Assembly (NCBI GenBank): GCA_963733065.1
Contig: CAVTBT010000006.1
Location: 62,001 to 126,000 of the forward strand
Length of the DNA: 64,000 nucleotides
Direction of reading: 5' to 3'
Origin: CAVTBT01 sp963733065
Lineage (GTDB): Bacteria > Actinomycetota > Thermoleophilia > Gaiellales > Gaiellaceae
Under the pieces are notes generated by a model. The model was not told where the DNA came from. It did no database searches and worked only from the letters and a program-made list of their open reading frames with translations. Of the stretch, positions 52,431 to 60,251 are shown in pieces. The translations under genes and the position numbers were made by a program. The first letter of the stretch is position 1, and each line of letters opens with the position of its first letter.

Positions 52431-53039
52431 CCGTCCGAGCTCGGCGTGGACGAGCCCGATCGCGATCGCGAGCTGCTCGCGGTTCGCGACGCTGTTGAGC
52501 CAGCCGCTGGCGCCCGACGGGTGCGGAAGGGGAACGACCGTCGCGTCGCGGTGGCGGAACGTCATGCCCACGGCCGCCGTCACGCTTGTCAGGCCCAGCA
52601 GCTGGCGAAGCGCCAGGCCGCCGACCGTGAGGATCAGCGGCGGCCGCAGCAGCGCGAGCTCCCAGTCGCGCCAGAACGCACAGAGCTGCTGCTCTGCGGG
52701 CGTCGGCGTCCGGTCGCCACGGCCGCTCGGCGCACGTCCGGGATCGCAGCGAGTGACGGACGCGCAGTAGAAGGTCTCGTAGAACGCCGTCTCGTCGAGC
52801 TCGAGCCAGCGGCGGAGCGTCTGGCCTGCCCGGCCACGCCACGGGCGGCGCTCGATGCCCTCCACGATGCCCGGGGCCTGTCCGAGGATGTACGCCAGTT
52901 GTCCCGGCCGTCCCTCGAACACGGGACCGGAGTCGAGCGGATAGCCGGCCTCGGCGCAGGATCGGCAGCGGCGGTTGTCGCGTTGCAGCGAGACGAGACT
53001 GCGGTAGCGGCTCCGGCGGACGCTCACGGGCGGGAGCAT
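52413..53039 (-). CDS. Family 4-like uracil-DNA glycosylase (Fe-S)
   Basis: 208 residues from ATG 53039. Uracil-binding loop AYILGQAPGIVEGIERRPW with GRAGQTLRRWL matches the UDG family 4 layout (GEAPG, RPFVGRAG). Four cysteines (RRCRSCAEAG, FYCASVTRCDPG, QQLCAFW region) fit the 4Fe-4S cluster, and PLPHPSGASGWLN supplies the active-site H-P-S. Removes uracil from DNA. Divergent from the formiminotransferase gene. Confidence 0.85.
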   Translation of the reverse strand: MLPPVSVRRSRYRSLVSLQRDNRRCRSCAEAGYPLDSGPVFEGRPGQLAYILGQAPGIVEGIERRPWRGRAGQTLRRWLELDETAFYETFYCASVTRCDPGRAPSGRGDRTPTPAEQQLCAFWRDWELALLRPPLILTVGGLALRQLLGLTSVTAAVGMTFRHRDATVVPLPHPSGASGWLNSVANREQLAIAIGLVHAELGRLRTPS

Positions 53040-53053
53040 GCTAGGAGCCGCCC

Positions 53054-53068
53054 TAGACTCAGCGCGTG
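53054..53068 (+). promoter_or_regulatory. Leaderless promoter -10 of the formiminotransferase gene
   Basis: TAGACT (53054-53059), six bases, GTG. Confidence 0.7.
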
Positions 53069-53954
53069 GAGCTCCCGCTCGAAGCCGTCCCGAACGTCTC
53101 GGAGGGATGCGACGCCGAGGTCGTGGAAGCCATCGGCGCGGCGTTCGAACGGCGGGCGCGGCTGCTCGACGTCCACACCGACCCCGATCACAACCGCTCC
53201 GTGTACACGCTCGTCGCCCGGGACGCGGAGCTCGTCGAAGCGCTGCTCGAGGGGATCGCAGCAGCCCGCGAGCGGATCGACCTGCGCCGGCATCGAGGCG
53301 CTCACCCGAGAGTCGGTGCAGCGGACGTCGTGCCGCTGGTGCCGTTGCGCCCCGACGACATGCCGAGGGCTCGAGCTGCGGCGCTGGAGCTCGGCAGGCG
53401 CGTCGGCGACGAGCTCGGCCTGCCCGTCTTCCTCTACGGCGAGGTGGGCGACGGGCGTGGCCCGGCGTTCTTCCGCCGGGGTGGAACCGAGGAGCTCTCA
53501 CGCCGGCTGAGCGACGCGGAGCTCGAGCAGGACTTCGGCCCGGCGGCCCTCGATCCGTCGGCCGGGGCCGTGATCGTCGGCGCTCGACGCCCGTTGATCG
53601 CGTTCAACGTCAACCTGCGCTCGGACGACCTGGAGGCTGCGCGGTCGATTGCCGCGGCCGTGCGCGAGACCGGCGGCGGCTTTCCCGGTGTGCGCGCGCT
53701 CGGGTTGGAGCTCCCGACCGCAGGCGTCGTCCAGGTGAGCATGAACGTCGAGGACTGGGAAGCGGCTGCTCTCCACGAGATCGTCGACACGCGTGGCGAC
53801 CGAGGCGGCCGCGCGTGGCATCGAGGTCGCGGGGTCCGAGCTCGTCGGCTTGATGCCGGCAGGAGCGGCGGCGGCCGCCGCCGGCGCCCAGCTCCGGATC
53901 GCGGGCTTCGCCGCGTCCCGGCTGGTCGAGCTGCGTCTGCTGGATGTGGAGTGA
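53066..53954 (+). CDS. Glutamate formiminotransferase (frameshifted)
   Basis: Moves the formimino group of N-formiminoglutamate to tetrahydrofolate, the last step of this histidine route. About 295 residues corrected. LEAVPNVSEGCDAEVVEAIG, DVHTDPDHNRSVYTLV, RHRGAHPRVGAADVVPLVPL (catalytic His region) and LIAFNVNLRSDDLEAARSIA are diagnostic. A +1 shift near 53794 (GACACGCG) separates the C-terminal GIEVAGSELVGLMPAGA. It lacks the cyclodeaminase domain. Starts the hut gene set but has its own promoter. Confidence 0.9.
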
Positions 53955-54042
53955 TCGGCACGCCCCCGGCACAGGTCGTTGGAGATGCGTGCGGTTTTGG
54001 CCGGTACCGTCACAACCGGGGGCGAGGGCCGAAGGCCCCCGG
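53955..54042 (+). promoter_or_regulatory. GGCAC direct repeats, TACCGT -10 and hairpin upstream of hutH
   Basis: GGCAC at 53957 and 53968 (11 bp apart) lie 48 and 37 bases before TACCGT (54005-54010). A perfect 8-bp hairpin CCGGGGGC / GCCCCCGG (54016-54042) begins at the expected start site. Layout parallels 7692-7763 upstream of ftsQ. Confidence 0.5.
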
Positions 54043-54065
54043 GGGAGGCTAGAACGCCGCAGGGC

Positions 54066-54080
54066 TAGACTCGCGACGTG
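54066..54080 (+). promoter_or_regulatory. Leaderless promoter -10 of hutH
   Basis: TAGACT (54066-54071), six bases, GTG. Together with 54005 this gives hutH two candidate promoters, one leadered and one leaderless. Confidence 0.6.
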
Positions 54081-55610
54081 GTCGACACGCTGCTCCTGAC
54101 CGGCGACGACCTGACGCTCGACGACGTCTGGGCGGTCGCGGTCGAGGGCAACGAGGCGGCGCTCGCCGACGAGGCGCGGACGCGGATGCGCGCTGCGCGA
54201 GCCGTCGTGGAGCGGACCGCACACGGCGAGCACACCTACGGGGTGAACACCGGGTTCGGCCGGTTCGTGTCGAGGACGATCCCCGACGAGCTCGCCGGCG
54301 AGCTCCAGCTCCGACTGCTGCGCAGCCACGCCTGCGGCGTCGGAGAGCCGTATCCGCCCGAGGTCGTGCGGGCGGCCATGCTGCTCCGTGCCAACGCTCT
54401 CGCAAAGGGGTTCTCCGGCGCGCGCGTCGAGCTCGTGGAGCTGCTCGTCGCCTGTCTCAACCGCGGCGTGCTGCCGTCGGTCCCGTCGCGGGGCTCGGTC
54501 GGCGCGAGCGGCGACCTCGCTCCGCTCGCACACCTCGCGCTCCCGCTCGTCGGCGAGGGCGTGGCCTGGGTCGACGGCGAGCTCCTTCCCGGCGGGGAAG
54601 CGCTTGCGACGGTCGGTGTCGAGCCGATCGCGCTCGCGCCGAAGGAGGGCCTGTCGCTGATCAACGGCACGCAGTTCATGGCTGCGATGTGCGCGCTCGG
54701 CGTCGTCCGTGCGCGGCGGCTTGCGGCCGCCGCTGACATCGCGTGCGCACTATCGCTCGAGGCGCTGCAGGGCTCGAGGACGAGCTTTATGGCGGCGATC
54801 CACGAGGCGCGTCCGTTGCGCGGGCAGGGCATCTCGGCGTCGAACATCCGGACGCTGCTCGAAGGCTCGGCGATCATCGAGTCCCACCGGTGGTGCGACA
54901 AGGTGCAGGACGCCTACTCGCTGCGGTGTGCCCCGCAGGTGCACGGGGCGTCGCGCGACCTCCTCGACTATGTCGAGTCGACCGTTGCGGTCGAGCTGAA
55001 CGCCGCGACGGACAACCCGCTCGTGCTCATCGCCGAGGATCAGGTCGTGTCGAACGGCAACTTCCACGGCCAACCGCTCGCGTTCGCGCTGGACGCGCTG
55101 GCCATGGCGGTCGCGGAGCTGGCGAGCATCTCCGAGCGCCGCGTCGAGCGACTCGTGAATCCCAGCCTCTCGGAGGGCCTGCCGCCGTTCCTGACCGTCG
55201 AGGGCGGGCTCAACTCGGGCTTCATGATCCCTCAGTACGTGGCCGCAGCCCTCGTGTCCGAGAACAAGGCGCTCTGCCATCCGGCAAGCGTCGACTCGAT
55301 CCCGACGAGCGCCGGTCAGGAGGATCATGTGTCCATGGGCAATGCAGCAGGCCTGAAGGCGCTCGTGGTCATTGCCAACGTCGAGCGTGCGCTGGCGATC
55401 GAGCTGCTCGCCGGCGCCCAGGCGGTCGAGTTCCTCGCCCCTCTCGAGCCCGGCGCAGGCGTCGCGGCGGCCCGCGCCGCCGTGCGGGCGCACTCCGACC
55501 GGCTCGAGGACGACCGCTCGCTCTCGGCGGACATCGAGCGCGTCGCGGCGGCGGTCCGCGACGGGTCGTTCGTCGCGGCCGTCGAGGAACGGGTGGGTGC
55601 GCTGCAGTGA
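54078..55610 (+). CDS. hutH: Histidine ammonia-lyase
   Basis: Deaminates L-histidine to urocanate. 510 residues, normal length. The Ala-Ser-Gly triad that cyclises to the MIO cofactor is in SRGSVGASGDLAPLAHL near residue 143. The substrate tyrosine is in YGVNTGFGRF near 54, and NGTQFMAAM, QDAYSLRCAPQVHGASRD and HPASVDSIPTSAGQEDHVSM match the family. The stop overlaps a small membrane-protein gene as GTGA, followed by hutU. Confidence 0.96.
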   Translation: MVDTLLLTGDDLTLDDVWAVAVEGNEAALADEARTRMRAARAVVERTAHGEHTYGVNTGFGRFVSRTIPDELAGELQLRLLRSHACGVGEPYPPEVVRAAMLLRANALAKGFSGARVELVELLVACLNRGVLPSVPSRGSVGASGDLAPLAHLALPLVGEGVAWVDGELLPGGEALATVGVEPIALAPKEGLSLINGTQFMAAMCALGVVRARRLAAAADIACALSLEALQGSRTSFMAAIHEARPLRGQGISASNIRTLLEGSAIIESHRWCDKVQDAYSLRCAPQVHGASRDLLDYVESTVAVELNAATDNPLVLIAEDQVVSNGNFHGQPLAFALDALAMAVAELASISERRVERLVNPSLSEGLPPFLTVEGGLNSGFMIPQYVAAALVSENKALCHPASVDSIPTSAGQEDHVSMGNAAGLKALVVIANVERALAIELLAGAQAVEFLAPLEPGAGVAAARAAVRAHSDRLEDDRSLSADIERVAAAVRDGSFVAAVEERVGALQ

Positions 55611-55852
55611 TCCTTCGTCCCCGTGGCGGCGGCGAGCCGCCGGTGCCCAAGCATCCGTACCGCGACAGCGCGATCGTCAACGGCGCGCTGGCCGGGTTGA
55701 TTCTGCTGATCGCCTGGCTCACGGGTGGCGACGTCACGACCGCGGTGCTCGTCGCGGCCGGGTTCTTCGTCGTCGCCACCGGCTGGAACTGGTGGCGGTT
55801 CAACCAGCGGATCGCGGCGCGGGACGCCGCGGAGCGGCGCCCACCCGAATGA
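55607..55852 (+). CDS. Small two-span membrane protein inside the hut operon
   Basis: 81 residues from GTG 55607. Hydrophobic segments AIVNGALAGLILLIAWLTGG and TTAVLVAAGFFVVATGWNWW, short basic/proline ends. Overlaps hutH (GTGA) and hutU (ATGA), so it is translated with the pathway enzymes. Not a recognisable histidine transporter; it could be an accessory or a chance insertion. No family recognised. Confidence 0.65.
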   Translation: MILRPRGGGEPPVPKHPYRDSAIVNGALAGLILLIAWLTGGDVTTAVLVAAGFFVVATGWNWWRFNQRIAARDAAERRPPE

Positions 55853-57570
55853 GCGCGACCGGCACGCGCGACGCGACTGTCGAGGCGCTGTGCGGCGATC
55901 TGGCGCGCGTCCGGGCGCCCCGTGGCTCGACGCTCAATGCGCGCTCGTGGCAGACCGAGGCACCTCTGCGCATGCTGCTCAACAACCTGGACGCCGAGGT
56001 CGCCGAGCACCCCGAGGACCTGGTCGTGTACGGGGGCTCGGGCCGGGCAGCACGGTCACACGAGGCGCTGCGGACGATCGTCTCGACGCTGCTTCGCCTC
56101 GGTGACGACGAGACGCTGCTCGTCCAGAGCGGCAAGGCGGTCGGCGTCTTCCGGACGCATCCGGCCGCCCCACGCGTGCTCATCGCGAACTCGCTGCTCG
56201 TGCCGCACTGGGCGACCTGGGACGAGTTCAGAAGGCTGGAGGCGGAGGGGCTGACGATGTTCGGCCAGATGACGGCGGGCTCGTGGATCTACATCGGTAC
56301 GCAGGGGATCCTGCAGGGGACGTACCAGACGTTTGCCGCGGCCGGCGAGACGCACTTCGGCTCGGGCGACCTGACCGGCCGCACGATCCTGACGGCCGGG
56401 CTCGGCGGCATGGGCGGCGCGCAGCCGCTCGCTGCGACGATGGCCGGCGCAGCCATCCTCTGCGTCGAGGTCGACCCGTCCCGGATCGCGCGCAGGCTCG
56501 AGACCCGCTACCTGGACGAGGCCACGGAGTCCGTCGATGACGCCGTCGCACGCGTCCGTGCCGCGGCCGCCGACCGCCGACCACTGTCGGTCGGACTGCT
56601 CGGAAACGCCGCCGAGATCGTCCCCGAGCTCGCCCGCCGCGGAGAGCAATTCGATCTCGTCACCGACCAGACGGCGGCCCACGATCCGCTGACCGGCTAC
56701 ATCCCGCCGGGGCTCACCGTCGAAGCTGCCGCGGAGCTCCGCGACGCCGATCCTGTGACATATCTGCAACGAACCCGTGCCGGAATCGTCGCGCACGTGG
56801 AAGGGCTGCTGGAGTACGTCCGCGCGGGCAGCTATGTCTTCGACTATGGCAACAACCTCAGAGGAGAGGCCCGTGCAGGTGGCGTAGAGGAGGCCTTCAC
56901 ATACCCGGGCTTCGTCCCGGCCTATATACGTCCGCTCTTCTGTCGGGGTGTCGGCCCCTTCCGCTGGGCAGCCCTGTCGGGCGACCCGGCCGACATCGCG
57001 GCGATTGACGCCGAACTCGTGCGGCTCTTCCCCGACGACGAGCTGCTCGGGCGGTGGTTGGGGCTCGCATCGGACCGTGTCGCGTTCCAGGGGCTGCCTG
57101 CGCGCATCTGCTGGCTCGGGATGGGCGATCGCGCCCGGGCCGGGCTTGCCATCAACGCGCTCGTTCGCTCCGGGGCCGTGCAGGCGCCGGTCGTGATCGG
57201 CCGCGACCACCTCGACTCGGGCTCCGTCGCCTCGCCGTACCGCGAGACGGAAGCGATGCAGGATGGCTCGGACGCGATCGCCGACTGGCCGATCCTCAAC
57301 GCGCTGCTGAACACGAGCGCGGGCGCGACGTGGGTGAGCGTCCACCACGGCGGCGGCGTCGGCATCGGCAACTCCATCCATGCCGGGATGGTCGTGCTCG
57401 CCGACGGCAGCGCCGACGCCGCGGAGCGACTCGAGCGCGTGCTCACAGCCGATCCGGGCAGCGGCGTGATGCGACATGCAGACGCGGGCTACCCCGATGC
57501 GCTCGAGGCCGCGCGCGCGGCCGGGCTCGACCTACCCAGCGCGTTCTTGCCGCCCGGCGGTAGGCAGTAG
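55849..57570 (+). CDS. hutU: Urocanate hydratase (urocanase)
   Basis: Converts urocanate to imidazolonepropionate using tightly bound NAD+. 573 residues, slightly longer than usual. NAD-binding GRTILTAGLGGMGGAQPL near residue 178, YIGTQGILQGTYQTFAAA near 146, DQTAAHDPLTGYIPPG near 274 and HHGGGVGIGNSIHAGMV near 500 identify it. ATG 55849 overlaps the small membrane gene. Confidence 0.95.
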   Translation: MSATGTRDATVEALCGDLARVRAPRGSTLNARSWQTEAPLRMLLNNLDAEVAEHPEDLVVYGGSGRAARSHEALRTIVSTLLRLGDDETLLVQSGKAVGVFRTHPAAPRVLIANSLLVPHWATWDEFRRLEAEGLTMFGQMTAGSWIYIGTQGILQGTYQTFAAAGETHFGSGDLTGRTILTAGLGGMGGAQPLAATMAGAAILCVEVDPSRIARRLETRYLDEATESVDDAVARVRAAAADRRPLSVGLLGNAAEIVPELARRGEQFDLVTDQTAAHDPLTGYIPPGLTVEAAAELRDADPVTYLQRTRAGIVAHVEGLLEYVRAGSYVFDYGNNLRGEARAGGVEEAFTYPGFVPAYIRPLFCRGVGPFRWAALSGDPADIAAIDAELVRLFPDDELLGRWLGLASDRVAFQGLPARICWLGMGDRARAGLAINALVRSGAVQAPVVIGRDHLDSGSVASPYRETEAMQDGSDAIADWPILNALLNTSAGATWVSVHHGGGVGIGNSIHAGMVVLADGSADAAERLERVLTADPGSGVMRHADAGYPDALEAARAAGLDLPSAFLPPGGRQ

Positions 57571-57579
57571 GTCGCAGCC

Positions 57580-58806
57580 CTGTCCCGTCTGCTCGTTCAC
57601 GATCTCGCCCAGGTCGCGACGCCGGCCGGCGGCGTCGCGCCGCTTCGTGGACGCGCGCTCGGCGGCGTGGACGTCATCGAGAACGGCTTCGTGCTCTGCG
57701 CGAACGGCCGCATCGAGGCCGTCGGCCCCATGCGCGACCTGCCGGCTCTCGAGGGTGAGGTCGTCGAAGTGGACGGCCGTGGCGCCAGCGCCGTCCCAGG
57801 CCTCGTGGACTGCCACACCCATGCGTGCTTCGCCGGCGATCGCGTCGAGGAGTTCTCCCTCCGCGCTGGCGGCGCGAGCTACGAGGAGCTGCACGCGGCG
57901 GGCGGCGGCATCCTGTCGACGGTTCGTGCGACCCGTGCGGCGGGCGAGGAAGGGCTGCGCGCCGCGCTCGCACGGCACCGTGCCTGGATGCTTCGCGCGG
58001 GCACGACGACGTGGGAGGCCAAGTCGGGCTACGGGCTCGACCGCGACACCGAGCTCGCCCAGCTGCAGGCGATCGTGGGCGAGGGTGGGGTCCCGACCTG
58101 GCTGGGCGCGCATGCCGTTCCGCCCGAACAGCCAGACGCGGATGCGTACCTCGACTTCGCGCTCGCCGAGGTGCTCCCCGAGGCGGCCGCGATCGCGGAG
58201 GCGGCCGACGTCTTCCTCGAGCGCGGCGCGTTCGACGCAGGTCAGGCGGAGCGCTACCTACGCGCCTGCAGGGATGCGGGCCTCGTCCTCCGACTGCACG
58301 GCGACCAGTTCACCGAATCGGGGGCGATCCCCCTGGCGATCGAGCTCGGTGCGCGATCGGTCGACCATCTGGAGGCAACCGGTGGCGACGGCGTCCGCGC
58401 GCTGGCGGCAAGCGACGTCAGCGCAGTGCTGCTCCCGACGAGCGCGCTCTTCCTCGGACGCCCGATGCCGCCGGGCCGGGACCTCGTCGACGCGGGTGCC
58501 GCCGTGGCGCTCGCGACGGACTTCAACCCGGGCAGCGCCTTCAGCGAGAGCCTGCCGCTCGCGATGTCCCTGGCCGCCACGCAGCTGAAGCTCACGCCGG
58601 CCGAGGCGCTGGTGGCGTGCACTGTCAACGCGGCGCACGTGCTCGGGCGTGCGAACAGCATCGGACGGCTCGCCCCTGGCTTCGATGCCGACGTCCTCCT
58701 GGTCGACGCGTCGGACTGGCGTCATCTCGCCTATCACCTCGCCGGGGACGTCGTGCGAGCCGTGATCTGCCGCGGGACGGTCGCCTGGAGCGGGGCGGCA
58801 TACTAA
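57580..58806 (+). CDS. hutI: Imidazolonepropionase
   Basis: Hydrolyses imidazolonepropionate to formiminoglutamate. Metal motif VDCHTHACFAGDR (HxH), then LRLHGDQF, ARSVDHLEATG and ALATDFNPGSA in order. The family's N-terminal strand LLVHDLAQVATPAG is encoded upstream of the first standard start (GTG 57667), so translation must start earlier; the only candidates after the hutU stop are CTG 57580 or 57589. I use CTG 57580, giving 408 residues, the usual length. A one-base error near the start is the alternative. Confidence 0.9.
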   Translation: MSRLLVHDLAQVATPAGGVAPLRGRALGGVDVIENGFVLCANGRIEAVGPMRDLPALEGEVVEVDGRGASAVPGLVDCHTHACFAGDRVEEFSLRAGGASYEELHAAGGGILSTVRATRAAGEEGLRAALARHRAWMLRAGTTTWEAKSGYGLDRDTELAQLQAIVGEGGVPTWLGAHAVPPEQPDADAYLDFALAEVLPEAAAIAEAADVFLERGAFDAGQAERYLRACRDAGLVLRLHGDQFTESGAIPLAIELGARSVDHLEATGGDGVRALAASDVSAVLLPTSALFLGRPMPPGRDLVDAGAAVALATDFNPGSAFSESLPLAMSLAATQLKLTPAEALVACTVNAAHVLGRANSIGRLAPGFDADVLLVDASDWRHLAYHLAGDVVRAVICRGTVAWSGAAY

Positions 58807-58812
58807 TCGGCG

Positions 58813-59211
58813 ATGCCGACACGGAAGCAACGCCGCCGCCGCGAAAAGTCAAAGCGGCACGAGTACGAAGTTGTCTACGTCGACGAGCACGGGAACGAGG
58901 TCGAGGTCGAGCCGGACGAGGCCCCGGCACGCCGCGACCGCGGACGGCGTTCGGAGGACAACGGCAAGGCCGGGAAGGGGAAGCGAGCCCCGACCGGAGC
59001 GAACGCGCCCAAGCCCCCGACCTGGCAGCGTTCCGCGCGCCGGGCGCTCGTCATGGCGCCGTTCTTCTTCATCTTCCTCTACATCATCCAGCGGAACCTC
59101 GCCAGCGCCGCGCTCGTCAGCCTCTTCTACGCGGCCGTGTTCATCCCGTTCAGCTACGGCATCGACAGGCTGACGTACCGCTCGCAGTTGAAGCGGCTCG
59201 AGCGCCGCTAG
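58813..59211 (+). CDS. Small membrane protein with charged N-terminus
   Basis: 132 residues. Highly charged first half (MPTRKQRRRREKSKRHEYEV, then acidic DEHGNEVEVEPDEAP) and two hydrophobic segments, ARRALVMAPFFFIFLYIIQ and ASAALVSLFYAAVFIPFSYG. ATG is six bases after TACTAA, a partial match to the leaderless pattern. Follows hutI by 6 bases. Unknown family; repeats the arrangement of a small membrane protein beside hut genes. Confidence 0.65.
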   Translation: MPTRKQRRRREKSKRHEYEVVYVDEHGNEVEVEPDEAPARRDRGRRSEDNGKAGKGKRAPTGANAPKPPTWQRSARRALVMAPFFFIFLYIIQRNLASAALVSLFYAAVFIPFSYGIDRLTYRSQLKRLERR

Positions 59212-59568
59212 CTACGCGCCGACCGCGGCGCGCCCGGCGCCGCCGCCGCGGTAGTGCCCTGCGCCCGGCCAGGGCGCCAGGATGAGCAACACGCGAGCGC
59301 CTGCCGTGCTTCGGACGGCATGGCGCTCGTCGGGGGCGAACGCGAGCAGGGAACCGGGACCGGCGGACGCGACGGCGCCGTCGGCCTCGACCTCCACGCT
59401 GCCGTCCACCACCACCAACCAGGCGTGCTCCTTGACTTGGTGGTCGCCGAGCTCCTGGCCGGCTTCGATCCCGATCAGCACCGCCCGCACTTCGTCCGAC
59501 GAGTGCAGGACGACCGGCGACCGGGTGCCACCGGGGGTGTCGATCGAGGTCAGATCCCACCGTCGCAC
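59212..59568 (-). CDS. Cupin-domain protein
   Basis: 118 residues, a single cupin barrel: IGIEAGQELGDHQVKEHAW (metal His/Glu motif 1), VVVDGSVEVEADG, then GSLLAFAPDERHAVRS (motif 2 His). Metal-binding small barrel of unknown substrate. TACGCT lies ten bases upstream of GTG 59568 on the minus strand. Convergent with the membrane-protein gene. Confidence 0.8.
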   Translation of the reverse strand: MRRWDLTSIDTPGGTRSPVVLHSSDEVRAVLIGIEAGQELGDHQVKEHAWLVVVDGSVEVEADGAVASAGPGSLLAFAPDERHAVRSTAGARVLLILAPWPGAGHYRGGGAGRAAVGA

Positions 59569-59595
59569 GGTAGGAGAGAGCGTATCGCGCCGGGA

Positions 59596-59612
59596 TAGAC
59601 TCGGAGCCCGTG
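59596..59612 (+). promoter_or_regulatory. Leaderless promoter -10 of the metallo-beta-lactamase hydrolase gene
   Basis: TAGACT (59596-59601), eight bases, GTG. Drives the hydrolase-hisS-aspS run. Confidence 0.65.
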
Positions 59613-60251
59613 ACGCTCACGGTCGAACAGCTCCCGCTCGGGCCGATCCAGACGAACTGCTACCTCGTGCGCGCCGGGCGCGGCGCGGCCGACGCGGTCG
59701 TCGTCGACCCGAGCGGCGACCCCGCCGAGCTGCGTCTGCGGCTGGCCTCCATGGGCGCGCGCTGCACCGCGATCCTCGTCACGCACGGCCACTGGGACCA
59801 CCTCGTCGGCGTAGCTGCGCTGGCCGAGGGCACCAGCGCCCCGGTGCACATGCCCGAAGGCGAACGGCAGCTGCTCGAGGATCCATCCGCGTACTGGGCG
59901 ACTGCTCCGGTCTCGATCCGTGCGCACACGCCCGAGGTGCTCGTCTCGGGAGGGGACGTGGTCGAGACGGCCGGCGTGTCGTTCGACGTGCTCGACGTCC
60001 CCGGCCACTCGCCTGCCCACGTCGCGTACTACGCCGACGGCTGCCTGTTCTCGGGCGACGTGCTGTTCGCCGGCTCGGTGGGGCGCGCCGACCTGCCGGG
60101 CTCGGACTGGGACACGCTGCTCGCGTCGATCCGCATGCTCATCGACCGCTACCCGCCGGAGACGGTCGTCTACCCCGGCCACGGGCCGACGACGACGCTC
60201 GGCGCCGAGCTCGCGCGGAACCCGTTTCTCTCGGAGCTCCGTACCTCTTGA
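59610..60251 (+). CDS. Metallo-beta-lactamase-fold hydrolase (glyoxalase II-like)
   Basis: 213 residues. Zinc motif THGHWDHLVG near residue 57 (HxHxDH), then VLDVPGHSPAHVAYYA (second His), CLFSGDVLFAGSVGRADLPG (Asp) and YPGHGPTTTLG (third His). Matches the YcbL/glyoxalase-II-like thioester hydrolase group. First gene before hisS; its stop overlaps the hisS TTG start as TTGA. Confidence 0.88.
   Translation: MTLTVEQLPLGPIQTNCYLVRAGRGAADAVVVDPSGDPAELRLRLASMGARCTAILVTHGHWDHLVGVAALAEGTSAPVHMPEGERQLLEDPSAYWATAPVSIRAHTPEVLVSGGDVVETAGVSFDVLDVPGHSPAHVAYYADGCLFSGDVLFAGSVGRADLPGSDWDTLLASIRMLIDRYPPETVVYPGHGPTTTLGAELARNPFLSELRTS

Noticed and set aside
52189..52770. 193-codon plus-strand frame over the glycosylase gene
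   Set aside because: Arg/Ser-rich antisense shadow; the glycosylase motifs are on the minus strand.
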